A stretch of 64,000 nt of DNA from Streptosporangium subroseum. Lineage in GTDB: Bacteria > Actinomycetota > Actinomycetes > Streptosporangiales > Streptosporangiaceae. Under the pieces are notes generated by a model. It ran no database searches, was not told where the DNA came from, and was given only the letters and a program-made list of their open reading frames with translations. Where the stretch lies: positions 62,001-126,000 of the forward strand of contig NZ_FZOD01000002.1 in the NCBI RefSeq assembly GCF_900188345.1, in the 5' to 3' direction. Position numbers and translations under genes: made by a program. Positions 1 to 7,687 of this stretch are shown here, one piece after another (position 1 is the first letter of the stretch; each line of letters starts with the position of its first letter).

Positions 1-381
1 ATCGGTGTGCGGGCGGCCGAGGTCGCTGAGTGCGCGGTCCATGGACGGGTCGTCGTGGCCCTTGCCGACGCCGGCGGGAATTCGCTTCTCCACCAGCGAC
101 ATCAGGGCGTCGAGGGTGTCCGGAAGGTCGGCGGCGGTGAGCGTCGTCTCGGTCGCGACCATGCCGCAGCCGATGTCGACGCCGACGGCGGCCGGGATGA
201 TTGCTCCTTCGGTGGGGATCACCGAGCCGACCGTCGCGCCGATGCCGATGTGAGCGTCGGGCATGAGAGCGACGTGTCCGGACACAATGGGCAGGCGGGC
301 GGCGCGCGCGGCCTGCATGATCGTACCCTCGTCGATCTCGCTGGCCCACGACACCAGGTTCGGTGCGGGCTGGTTCGGCAT
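1..381 (-). CDS. rtcB: RtcB-family RNA ligase, N-terminal part (runs off left edge)
   Basis: RtcB joins 2',3'-cyclic-phosphate or 3'-phosphate RNA ends to 5'-OH ends using GTP and Mn2+ (known for the family). The visible 127 codons match the family N-terminus: an SWASE opening, the MPDAHIGIGATVGSVIPT block at residues 40-57, and VGVDIGCGM at 67-75, whose Asp69 and Cys72 correspond to Mn2+ ligands. Two ATGs are adjacent (384 and 381). The AAGGAG ribosome site is 6 nt from the second, so 381 is preferred. The catalytic His and the rest lie beyond base 1, so it is unknown whether this copy is intact. A second, decapitated rtcB fragment lies at 7216-7626 on the other strand. Confidence 0.88.
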   Translation of the reverse strand, partial: MPNQPAPNLVSWASEIDEGTIMQAARAARLPIVSGHVALMPDAHIGIGATVGSVIPTEGAIIPAAVGVDIGCGMVATETTLTAADLPDTLDALMSLVEKRIPAGVGKGHDDPSMDRALSDLGRPHTD

Positions 382-384
382 CAT

Positions 385-677
385 GATCTCCTTCGTTGCG
401 AGATCCAGTTTGCCTAGGTCTGTCGCAAGATCCCACTGGTTTTCGGACAGGCGAAGCGCACCATGGTTACTCACCATTCTTCTCCGGTCCCGCCGCGTCA
501 TTGTTCGTGGCCCTCGATTAGCGTCAACTCATCTGCGCGGGTTGCGTGGGGAAACGGTGTACGTCGTGGGTGGTGCACACGCGAAGACGGAGTTGACGCC
601 TCAATCGGGCTACACAGGCGGCAGCTATCGGGGGCGGGGGAGGACTGGACCAGGAGACGTCTTGGATGCTCCTGGCA
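385..677. other. Intergenic stretch without a convincing gene
   Basis: This stretch lies between the rtcB start and the terminator of the small gene at 731-964. Reading frames here are short, overlap one another on both strands and show no recognisable family or ribosome site. It presumably holds the rtcB promoter, but no clear -35/-10 pair is visible. Confidence 0.5.
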
Positions 678-719
678 GGCGTGGCGGCGCCGTCCCTCCA
701 GATCCCACGCCGCCACGCC
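678..719 (-). terminator. Stem-loop terminator after the 731-964 gene
   Basis: Perfect 12-bp inverted repeat: ggcgtggcggcg at 678-689 and its complement at 708-719, with an 18-nt loop. It begins 11 nt past the stop codon of the minus-strand gene at 731. No T-run follows, as is common for high-GC actinobacterial terminators. Confidence 0.6.
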
Positions 720-730
720 CGTCTGTGAGG

Positions 731-964
731 TCAGGAGACCATCCGTAGCGGAGCACGCTGCCGGGACTGATCTTCCAACCGTGTCTCGATCTCCAGACCG
801 GATGCCAGGTCTGCCAGGGTTGTCCCGCATCGGACCTCTGACAGGCCGAGATCATGCATGTGGGTCGAGAAGGGGCCGCGCCGGATGGCGTACCAGCCCG
901 CGCCGACGCCCGGACTGATCAGCCAGCGCCGTCCGTAGAGCTCACTTAACTGGTTGAGAGTCAT
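731..964 (-). CDS. Small conserved actinobacterial protein of unknown function
   Basis: A 77-residue protein beginning MTLNQLSELYGRRW, with a conserved-looking SPGVGAGWYAIRR segment and a Leu/Thr-rich C-terminal half. No domain function is assignable. The ATG at 964 has AGGGA 7 nt upstream and is preferred over longer in-frame starts, which would run into the preceding gene. It lies 11 nt after the stop of the PF04672-type methyltransferase (976-1791) in the same direction, so the two are probably co-transcribed and end at the 678-719 hairpin. The compact size and Trp/Gly pattern suggest a small folded accessory protein. That is inference only. Confidence 0.6.
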   Translation of the reverse strand: MTLNQLSELYGRRWLISPGVGAGWYAIRRGPFSTHMHDLGLSEVRCGTTLADLASGLEIETRLEDQSRQRAPLRMVS

Positions 965-975
965 TGGTTCCCTGG

Positions 976-1791
976 TCACGGCTTGCGGGCCACCCCGCAC
1001 CTAAGGGCCCGTTCCCGGTCGCTGAAGTAGGTGACGTGTTCGGGGTGCCAGTCGCAGACACCGACCAGGCCGGGGTCGAGCAAATCCATCCCGTCGAAGA
1101 ACCGGCTGACGTCCTCGGCGCTGCGCAGGATTACCGGGGAGCTTGCGTGCCGGTAGTTGGCTGCCGCCGTCTCCAAATCTGGTCGCCGTTCCACATGGGA
1201 GATCACCAAGTGTGAGCCGGGTGCGAGGCCGTTCATCAAGGTCTTGACGATCCGGTATGGATCTTCGTCGTCGGTGATGAAATGGAGGACCGCCACCAGC
1301 AGCACCGCCACGGGGCGCGACAGGTTCAACAGTCCCAGCGTGTCGACGGTGTCCAAGATCTCGTCGGGCGTGCGCAGGTCCTGCTTGATCACCCATGTGT
1401 GATCGTCGGACATGAGCAAGGCCCGCCCGTGAGACAGCACGACGGGGTCGTTGTCGATGTAGACCGTCCGGGCACCCGGGGCGAAGCGCTGGGCGACCTG
1501 GTGGACGTTCTCTCGCGTCGGTAGGCCCGCGCCGATGTCGAGGAACTGGTTGATGCCCATCTCACCGGCGAGGTAGCGCACCGCCCGTCCGAGAAAGAGA
1601 CGGTTCTCCCTCGCCATGGTGATCACGTGTGGAGCCTGCCGGATCACCTCGTCCGCGCACGCACGGTCAGCGGCGTAGTTGTCCTTGCCGCCGAGGTAGT
1701 AGTCGTACATCCGGGCGACGTTGGGCGTGGTGGAGTCGATCCCGGGTGGCGTGTGATCAGATCTCGCGGCGTCCGCGCGTAGTACTGACAT
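976..1791 (-). CDS. SAM-dependent methyltransferase, PF04672-type (S-adenosyl methyltransferase)
   Basis: A 271-residue protein matching the actinobacterial PF04672 family: a TPNVARMYDYYLGGKDNY opening typical of the family, then QFLDIGAGLPT (SAM-binding motif I), TVYIDNDPVV (motif II acid), and a late LHFITDDEDP segment. The substrate is unknown for the family as a whole, and genomes like this often carry many paralogues. The ATG at 1791 is chosen because an AGGAGG lies 12-15 nt upstream and the family begins shortly before this segment. The longer frame to 1908 has no support. The neighbouring XRE/flavoprotein pair is a common companion in Streptosporangiaceae-like genomes (from memory). 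Confidence 0.85.
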   Translation of the reverse strand: MSVLRADAARSDHTPPGIDSTTPNVARMYDYYLGGKDNYAADRACADEVIRQAPHVITMARENRLFLGRAVRYLAGEMGINQFLDIGAGLPTRENVHQVAQRFAPGARTVYIDNDPVVLSHGRALLMSDDHTWVIKQDLRTPDEILDTVDTLGLLNLSRPVAVLLVAVLHFITDDEDPYRIVKTLMNGLAPGSHLVISHVERRPDLETAAANYRHASSPVILRSAEDVSRFFDGMDLLDPGLVGVCDWHPEHVTYFSDRERALRCGVARKP

Positions 1792-1900
1792 GACCTGGTC
1801 TTCCCTCCTGGCAGCGGGGTGCGGCTGGTGGCGTCTGCGCGCCAGGAGGAACCGTAGGTTCGGGCCGATGGCCGAACCCGTACCGCGGTGAGGGCAAAGA

Positions 1901-1920
1901 ACCCGCACTTTTGTGCGGGT
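1901..1920 (-). terminator. Intrinsic terminator after the XRE regulator
   Basis: An 8-bp perfect stem (acccgcac at 1901-1908, gtgcgggt at 1913-1920) with a 4-nt loop lies 8 nt after the stop of the minus-strand regulator. On the minus strand it is followed by TCTTTG, a short T-rich tail. Confidence 0.7.
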
Positions 1921-1927
1921 CCGCGGG

Positions 1928-3142
1928 TCAGGCGATGCCGGCCCGGGTGGCCAGGCCGCGAAGTTGCGGGGTGCTGGCTCGATGCTCGCGTTTGAGGAGT
2001 TGGGTCAGCAGGTCGCGGGTGCGCCCGCCGTAGCGAACGAGTTCGGGGGAGAGACGTTCGGCCGCAAGGAGCGTGTTCACCGATGCGGCGTCCTTACGCT
2101 GGACGGCGTAAGCGCGTGCAAGGTCCAGGTGAACCTGAGCGCGTCGCCCGATCAGCCCGGGGGCCAGGTTGCCGACATCGAGCGTCTCGGCCTTGGCGAT
2201 GGCCTGGCGTGCGTCTCCGGACTCCGCCGCTGCCGACACTTCGTGGATGGTGACGTTGGTCAGCCCAAAGGCGGTCCAGAAGTCGTTGCGATCCTCACCG
2301 ATGCGCTCGGCGGCTTGCCGGGCTTGCGCAAGGAAAGTTCGTACGGCTGCCTGGTCGTACTGCGCGGCGGCGGCCGTGACCGCCACCAGGTAGAGCGCGC
2401 CGAGCATCGACAGCGACCGGGGACCGGTGTGGTGGGGGGAGCGGTGCAGGGCGTCGGCCGCGCGGAGCACGAGTTGGAGTGCCTTGTCCGGCTCGCGCAG
2501 ACGCACGAAGACATAGCCGAGCCGATAGGCGCTCACAGCGGCCAGCAATGGCCGTTCGGCCTCTTCGGCGGCGGCCAGCGACCGGTCGGCGGCCAGCCAG
2601 GCGAGGTCGGATTCCCCGACGCGGCGCAGCGTGGTGGTGGCGCAGTGGTAAGTCAGCGAGCGCAGTGTCTGGTAGGTCCGGCGCCGATCGACTGGAGCAT
2701 GACGGCTGCCGAGTTCGGTTGCGACGATGAGTCCCGGCAGACGTCTGCCTACCTCGTCGTACTGCGTCGACTGGTAGAGCCGATTCACCTGGCGGATCTC
2801 GTGACGCAGCCAGACGAAACTCTCCGGTGAGCCCTCGGCCTGGCGGGGATCGATCAGAGAGGCCAGGCCGTCGTAGCCCATCATGGCGTGGCGGATCGCG
2901 GATGCTGCCTGGTAGTGCGTCATGGCATCTGTCCTCGTGGTGGTGAGGTCATCGGCGGCCAGGCCCAGGATCTCACCCAGCGCTTTGATCACGCTGTGGC
3001 TGTCCACCGAGCGCTGCCCGCGCTCGACCTGGCTCAGCCAGCTCTCTGACCGGCCGATCAGCCCGGCGAGGACAGACTGTGACAGGCCACGACGGCGACG
3101 TGCCCGAGCGATCCGCTGACCGATGTCCTGGAGGGCATCCAC
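1928..3142 (-). CDS. XRE-family transcriptional regulator with large C-terminal helical domain
   Basis: A 404-residue protein. Residues about 4-60 form an XRE/Cro helix-turn-helix (IGQRIARARRRRGLSQSVLAGLIGRSES with following LSQVERGQRS). The rest is an Ala/Leu/Arg-rich, probably TPR-like helical domain that may sense a ligand or partner. Start: GTG at 3142, with GGAG 8 nt upstream lying inside the last codons of the upstream flavoprotein gene. The ATG two codons earlier is in another frame. The gene begins 4 nt after the flavoprotein stop, so the pair is almost certainly translationally coupled. This regulator-flavoprotein arrangement recurs in Streptomyces and relatives (from memory); its regulon is unknown. 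Confidence 0.8.
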   Translation of the reverse strand: MDALQDIGQRIARARRRRGLSQSVLAGLIGRSESWLSQVERGQRSVDSHSVIKALGEILGLAADDLTTTRTDAMTHYQAASAIRHAMMGYDGLASLIDPRQAEGSPESFVWLRHEIRQVNRLYQSTQYDEVGRRLPGLIVATELGSRHAPVDRRRTYQTLRSLTYHCATTTLRRVGESDLAWLAADRSLAAAEEAERPLLAAVSAYRLGYVFVRLREPDKALQLVLRAADALHRSPHHTGPRSLSMLGALYLVAVTAAAAQYDQAAVRTFLAQARQAAERIGEDRNDFWTAFGLTNVTIHEVSAAAESGDARQAIAKAETLDVGNLAPGLIGRRAQVHLDLARAYAVQRKDAASVNTLLAAERLSPELVRYGGRTRDLLTQLLKREHRASTPQLRGLATRAGIA

Positions 3143-3146
3143 ACCA

Positions 3147-3680
3147 TCACTCCTGTGAGTGTCGTCCCCCGACAACGCTGCGCAGTTCCTGCATGACCTC
3201 TTCCCAGGATGGCATGCGCGCATGTGACGGCGCGGCAGGATCGAACAGCACCCGCACTCCCATCTCCCGCAGCGCGTCCAGGCTCCGGCCGAAGGCCAGG
3301 TGCCGAGCCAACGCGTCTTTGAGCAGGGGAACGGCCAGGATCGGGACGCCGAATCCCATCGTCTCGCACAGCAGACCGACCGCGAAGGTGTCGGCGATCC
3401 CTCCGGCCCATTTGTTGATGGTGTTGAACGTCGCCGGAGCCACCACCACCGCATCGGCAGCAGGCAATCCCTTCGGCTCGTCCGGCATGCGGTAGGCGCT
3501 GCGAACCCGGTCGCCGGTCAGCCGCTCCAGTTCCTCGGCGTCGACGAACCGGGCACCCATCGGCGTGGTGACCACGTGCACCTGCCAGCCGTCGTCCTGG
3601 GCGAGCACCACCAGGCGGGCGAGGTCGGCCGCGGCCGGAGCGGCACACACGACCACGTACAGCACTCCGGGCCTCTCCAT
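3147..3680 (-). CDS. Flavoprotein of the HFCD/Dfp (CoaC-like) fold
   Basis: A 177-residue protein with the flavoprotein (PF02441-type) layout: a VLYVVVCAAPAAADLARLV first strand-loop-helix, PMGARFVDAEELERLTG, then the flavin-contact stretch ADAVVVAPATFNTINKWAGGIADT, and a C-terminal PSWEEVMQELRSVV helix. Relatives include the CoaBC N-domain and peptidyl-Cys decarboxylases, but the usual catalytic His of the CoaC group is not evident, so activity is left open. It is followed at 4-nt spacing by the XRE regulator, and the regulator's ribosome site lies inside its last codons. The product may feed a small-molecule or redox signal to that regulator, which is inference only. Confidence 0.78.
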   Translation of the reverse strand: MERPGVLYVVVCAAPAAADLARLVVLAQDDGWQVHVVTTPMGARFVDAEELERLTGDRVRSAYRMPDEPKGLPAADAVVVAPATFNTINKWAGGIADTFAVGLLCETMGFGVPILAVPLLKDALARHLAFGRSLDALREMGVRVLFDPAAPSHARMPSWEEVMQELRSVVGGRHSQE

Positions 3681-3828
3681 ACGCGTGATCCTAATCAGGG
3701 CCGGACCATCCGGCGTAGTGATCGAACGGCCGCGATACCGCTGGCCGAACTCGATTGGCGTGCCCTTCGGGTGCCTGTTGGCATTCCGCCAGCCGCATCA
3801 CTCCGTACAGGGCCCTGTCTCTCCTTCG

Positions 3829-4990
3829 TTAGCCGGGGTCCGACTGTTCCTGTTCTCGGGTCATCCGGCGAGCGGTGGTGATGCGTTGCCGGGCGAGTTC
3901 GGCCCAGAAGGGTTCGCCGTGCCGGTGGCCGCTTCCGCCGTAGTGCCACTCCGAGACCGTGAGCGTCTTGCCCTCGGCAGGGTCCGGCAGGCCGAGGATC
4001 ATCCGGGCCTGCTCGGCCCGGTAGTCGGCACGGGTCCGGCGCAATGCGCCCAGGGTGGTGGAGTAGTGGCGGGACTTCGTGGAGAAGTGCCCCTGTAGCC
4101 GAGCATGTGCGACCACTGCCGCAGTGGAATCTCCCGATACTTAGGTAGGTCGGCCAGCGCGAAGCAGGTGTAGATCATGCGGCGTGCGTGCTCGTTCACC
4201 TTCAGGAAGGCCACGTCCCGTGGATGGCGGATCGGGCGGTCCACAGTTCCCGCCGGAGGCGGATGACCGCATGGAAGTGGACCAGACCGCGTGACTGGTA
4301 TTCGGCGACCTTGGCGTACGACAGTCGGAGCGTCCGGCGCAGCTCCACCCGGCTGACCCCGAGCCGCCGGGCGAAGACGCCGGGAACGGTCTTGGTGAAC
4401 TCCTGCCAGAGCCGGCCCGCGTGCGCGTTCCACAACACCGCGCCCTGGTAGTTGTAACAACTCACGCAGAGCGGCTGCCCCACCTGGGGATCATCGCGGT
4501 CATGACGCAGTCCGCAGCCCTCGGGCTGCCCGTGCGCGCACACCGGGCGATCGCGACGCGGACGGCACGGCAGCGTCTTCCCGCCCTTCTCTCGATGGGC
4601 GTACACCGAGCCGAAGGACGGGGCGGTGAAGGTGGCGAACACGCGGGGATGACCGCTGACGTCTTCCGGGACGCCCTTGCCGCCGCGTAGGCCGGAGATG
4701 ATCAGGTGATAGGTGTCGTCCTTGTAGGTGGCCGAGCACGCCGGACAGCGGGACGCGCGCCGGTTGCCGCACGCGGTCAACAGGAACCCGGTCGGCTCGT
4801 CGGCGGTCCGGTAGACATCCAGGACCTCACCCGTTCCAGCGTCCAGGGTGATCCGCTCACCATGGAGCCGGACAGGCTGAGCACAGCCGCCCGTGGCGTA
4901 CACCATGCGCTGCCATCGGTCGAAGTCCGGCATGGCCGCGCGCTGCATCGCGGCCAGGATGTCAGGAGAGAAGGAGGGAGCCTCACTCAT
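3829..4990 (-). pseudogene. Decayed RepSA-type replication initiator of an integrative element
   Basis: Reads as three fragments in three frames. 4990-4202 gives an intact N-terminal part, including a zinc-finger-like region (CPACSATYKDD, CVSCYNYQGAVLW) and GLVHFHAVIRL, as in RepSA of pSAM2-type elements. The similarity then resumes out of frame at GTVDRPIRHP with EHARRMIYTCFALADLP and LRQWSHMLGYRG. It changes frame again at the C-run 4090-4093, one base short, into GHFSTKSRHYSTTLGALRRTRADYRA. Compared with the family, roughly 110-130 residues are missing after VIRL, where the family's catalytic C-terminal block should begin. So there is one internal deletion plus one single-base deletion. 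The start overlaps the stop of the small ORF at 4987-5196 (ATGA). Confidence 0.8.
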
Positions 4991-5196
4991 GCGGCGTCCC
5001 TCCCGCTCTCGTCGGCGGGTGGGGGATCGGCCGTCTCGTGCTCGTCAGCGACACGGACGCCGAGCAGGGCGGCGATGCGCTGCCACTTCTCGTCAGACCA
5101 CGGCGGAGATTGTGCGGCTTGTTGTCTGCCCCACTCCTGGGCAGACAGGGGGGTTGGTCGGTTCAGGCGGACTCCTTCCCTCGTGGGTGGAGCCAC
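4987..5196 (-). CDS. Small protein partnered with RepSA in integrative elements
   Basis: A 69-residue protein with LSAQEWGRQQAAQSPPWSDEKWQRIAALLGVRV, a pattern that precedes repSA genes in actinomycete integrative elements (from memory; function unknown). The C-terminus is charged and Pro-rich. It ends in an ATGA overlap with the repSA start, so it was translationally coupled to the initiator. The start is uncertain: the GTG at 5196 has only a weak upstream purine run. The gene looks intact although its partner is broken. Confidence 0.6.
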   Translation of the reverse strand: MAPPTREGVRLNRPTPLSAQEWGRQQAAQSPPWSDEKWQRIAALLGVRVADEHETADPPPADESGRDAA

Positions 5197-5698
5197 CGCC
5201 GCAGCTGACGGACACGACGCTGTGCACCCGCCTCGGGGCAGCCTGAAGACAGCCGTTGGCGTGGGGTGCGCATCAGCGAGGAAGATCGATTGGAGTGCGG
5301 CGAGAGAAGTGAATGGCGCGCTCTACGTGGATACCTGCCGCCGGGCCGGCTGCTACCGACGATCGTCGGTGATCATGAAATGTATTTGTCCCGGATGCTT
5401 GTATGCGCCTGAGGTGATTCGCCGAGATGCTCGCTGGGTCGTGCCGTGAGAGGGTCGGTGGCTTCTTGCGTAGATCGGTTCTACCACCGGATGGGCGAGT
5501 TGAACCAGCTCGATGTTCTCTTGCCGTTGGTTCTCAATGTTGTGTGAAGTCGTCCGTTGCCGTCCGTCTGTGTCTGTCGACGTCCGTAGACGTCCCTCTG
5601 TTCCCCGTGGTTCGGGGTGAAAAGTAAGAGAGCTGTCGCCCATGGGTAAGGGAGGGCGGCCCCCTCGAAGCCGCAAGACGTCCTGGACGTCCTGGGAC
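5197..5698. other. Non-coding stretch of the element between recombinase and small ORF
   Basis: About 500 bases with no recognisable gene; reading frames here resemble nothing and carry no ribosome sites. It contains the phased 10-bp repeats at 5551-5597 and, just after the recombinase stop, a doubled gacgtcctg (5676-5694). Base composition is less GC-rich than the flanks, notably at 5380-5640, fitting foreign DNA. It should hold the promoter of the small ORF/repSA pair. Confidence 0.55.
5551..5597. repeat. Five 10-bp helically phased repeats (iteron-like)
   Basis: The heptamer cgtccgt or a near match begins at 5551, 5561, 5571 (tgtctgt), 5581 and 5591 (cgtccct), exactly 10 bp apart. Three are perfect and two carry one or two changes. 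On the minus strand the unit reads ACGGACGNNN. Spacing of one helical turn places all copies on one face of DNA, as in iterons or regulator arrays. It lies in the element's non-coding segment upstream of the small ORF/repSA pair. Confidence 0.65.
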
Positions 5699-7195
5699 TC
5701 AGGCCCGCCAGATCGGTTCGAGCTTGCTGTGGTCGAAGGTGCTCCGGCTGCCGTTGCCCTGGCCCACCGGGTGAACGATGATCGCGTGGAACGCCTCGCG
5801 GACGTAGGCCCGCTTCTGTGACATGTCCAGGCGGTCGTCGTCGGTCTCGGAGAACCACCGTCGCCGGACGTCGGTGATGTCGGCCTGTGCCCGCTGCACC
5901 GCGACCGAGTGACGCTCTCGCTCGGTGGTCAGCCGGGCGATCTCCGCCTCCAGCCGTTCGGCCTCCGCGAAGAAGAGCGGGTTGCTGATCTTCTTCATGT
6001 GCCAGTGCTGGCGGAGCTCCCTGAGCTGCTCTTCGGCTTCTTCCAGGTTGCTCGCCCCGGCCCACGGCCCGACCTCGGGCGCCGTGACGGTCCGCTCTTC
6101 GAGCTTGGCCAGCACCGCTTCGGTGATGTACTCGTCCACTTTGTCCCCGCGCCGGGCCAGCCTGCCGCAGCCGCCGTAACTCCTGGAACGGCACTGGTAG
6201 ACGTGGTGATCGAAGTCGGGATGCTGCGCGACCCTGAGCTTGGCCATGCACAATGTGCCGTCCTCCCGCGGTCGCCCGCACCGCAGGATGCTCGTCAGGA
6301 GGTATCGGTGCTCCCGGAAGTCGTGGGGGAGGTCGCCCACCACGCCGTGCTCGCCGACCTGCTTGCCCCGCCGCGCATCGAAGATCGCTTGCACGGCCTC
6401 CCACTCCTGGGGAGTGATGACCGCCTCCCACTGGCCCACCACCGCGGCCCCGTTGGCGTCCTTGAGGATCTCGCCCTTGATCCGTCGCCACCCGCACAGC
6501 CGAGGATTGCGGAGGAGCTGCTTAAGAGTCTGCGGGGTCCAGGCGTTCCCGCGCGTGGTCACGAACTCCTGGCGCTGCCAGTCCATGACGATTGAGTTGA
6601 GTGAGTGTCCGGCGATGAGCTGCTTCACCGCCTGCCTGATCGCGTCGGACTGGGTGGGATCGAGGGTGCGCTTGTCGTCCTTCCAGCCGAAGGGGCGGTA
6701 GCCGTTCGGGATCGTGCCCTCTTCCGCGCGCTTGCGGTGCCACTGCGTCACGCGCCGCCGCATCTTCTTGACCTCCATGCGGGAGATCACCGCGCCCATC
6801 AGGCCCATGGACTCCACGTTCTCGCTGTAGAGATCCTTGGTGTCCCTGGCGTCGGCGAACACCCGCCCGTCGACCACGGTGATGGCGTCGATGAACCGTT
6901 CGTAGTCGCCGGCACGCCTCACGAGACGATCCTCGGCGACGACCACGCAGCCCCGCACAGTAGTGCCGTCCGGCAGTTTCCCGGCTCGCAGGACGCGGAG
7001 CATCTGCTCGAACTCGTCGCGCACCACGCCGTCCTTGGCGGCCGACTTGTCGTTGTCCGTGAACGATCGCACGATCTGCCAGCCGAGCCGCTCGGCGGTT
7101 CTCCGGTTCACCTTGCGCTGATCGGCGACGGTGTGTTCATCCTTGGCCTTGTCCGCACTCGCCCGTTCGTAGCTGACCACCGGGACGAGATCCAT
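5699..7195 (-). CDS. Large serine recombinase (site-specific integrase)
   Basis: A 498-residue protein. The N-terminal resolvase domain carries VSYERAS with the nucleophilic Ser13, and EDRLVRRAGDYERF with active-site arginines. The recombinase domain runs about 150-300 (IPNGYRPFGWKDD, TLKQLLRNPRLCGWRR). A zinc ribbon follows (CGRPREDGTLC ... YQCRSRSYGGC), and then a coiled-coil-rich stretch near 370-430 (LEEAEEQLRELRQHW, FFAEAERLEAEIARLTTERER). This is the full domain set of a phiC31/TP901-like integrase and it appears intact. It starts 21 nt from the rtcB 3' fragment, so the attachment site probably lies just outside the start codon. ATG at 7195. Confidence 0.92.
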   Translation of the reverse strand: MDLVPVVSYERASADKAKDEHTVADQRKVNRRTAERLGWQIVRSFTDNDKSAAKDGVVRDEFEQMLRVLRAGKLPDGTTVRGCVVVAEDRLVRRAGDYERFIDAITVVDGRVFADARDTKDLYSENVESMGLMGAVISRMEVKKMRRRVTQWHRKRAEEGTIPNGYRPFGWKDDKRTLDPTQSDAIRQAVKQLIAGHSLNSIVMDWQRQEFVTTRGNAWTPQTLKQLLRNPRLCGWRRIKGEILKDANGAAVVGQWEAVITPQEWEAVQAIFDARRGKQVGEHGVVGDLPHDFREHRYLLTSILRCGRPREDGTLCMAKLRVAQHPDFDHHVYQCRSRSYGGCGRLARRGDKVDEYITEAVLAKLEERTVTAPEVGPWAGASNLEEAEEQLRELRQHWHMKKISNPLFFAEAERLEAEIARLTTERERHSVAVQRAQADITDVRRRWFSETDDDRLDMSQKRAYVREAFHAIIVHPVGQGNGSRSTFDHSKLEPIWRA

Positions 7196-7215
7196 GCGCG
7201 CCTCCCCAGAAGCTC

Positions 7216-7626
7216 ATGCCTGGAGCAATGTTGTACCACCACAACTACGTGGCCGAGGAGCGGTACGACGACGTGGATGTGCTGGTTACCCGCAAGGGCG
7301 CGATCCGCGCGGGATCGGGGGAGCTGGGCATCATCCCCGGCTCAATGGCGACCGGCACCTACATTGTGAAGGGCCTGGGGAACGCGGAGGCGTTCAACTC
7401 GGCCTCACACGGTGCCGGTCGCCGGATGAGCCGGACCAAGGCGAAGAAGACCTTCACGCTGGCCGACTTCAAGGCCCAGACCGACGGGGTGGAGTGCCGC
7501 AAGGACTCCGGGGTGATCGACGAGATCCCGGGCGCCTACAAGGACATCCAGTCGGTCATGGCCGCGCAGACCGATCTGGTCGAGGTCGTCGCTCGCCTCC
7601 GGCAGCTCATCTGCATCAAGGGCTGA
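7216..7626 (+). pseudogene. rtcB: Decapitated rtcB: C-terminal third only
   Basis: 136 codons, of which all after about codon 8 match the end of RtcB: HHNYVAEERYDD, TRKGAIRAGSGELGIIPGSM, the active-site block NSASHGAGRRMSR containing the guanylylated His, GVECRKDSGVIDEIPGAYKD, and a terminal CIKG. The first two thirds (about 260 residues, including the Asp/Cys metal site) are missing. Similarity begins abruptly at the HHNY codons near 7235, right beside the serine recombinase start. The simplest reading is that this junction is an attachment-site half created by integration into rtcB. The fragment has no evident promoter and is not expected to be active. Confidence 0.85.
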
Positions 7627-7687
7627 CCTGGTGTGACAGCCTGCACCGCAGCTGTGGAGCCCCCGCCGACGGAGCCGCGCCCGAGGC

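Noticed and set aside
498-855. Several 70-150 codon frames between rtcB and the small gene at 731
   Set aside because: Mutually overlapping, no start signals and no recognisable sequence families.
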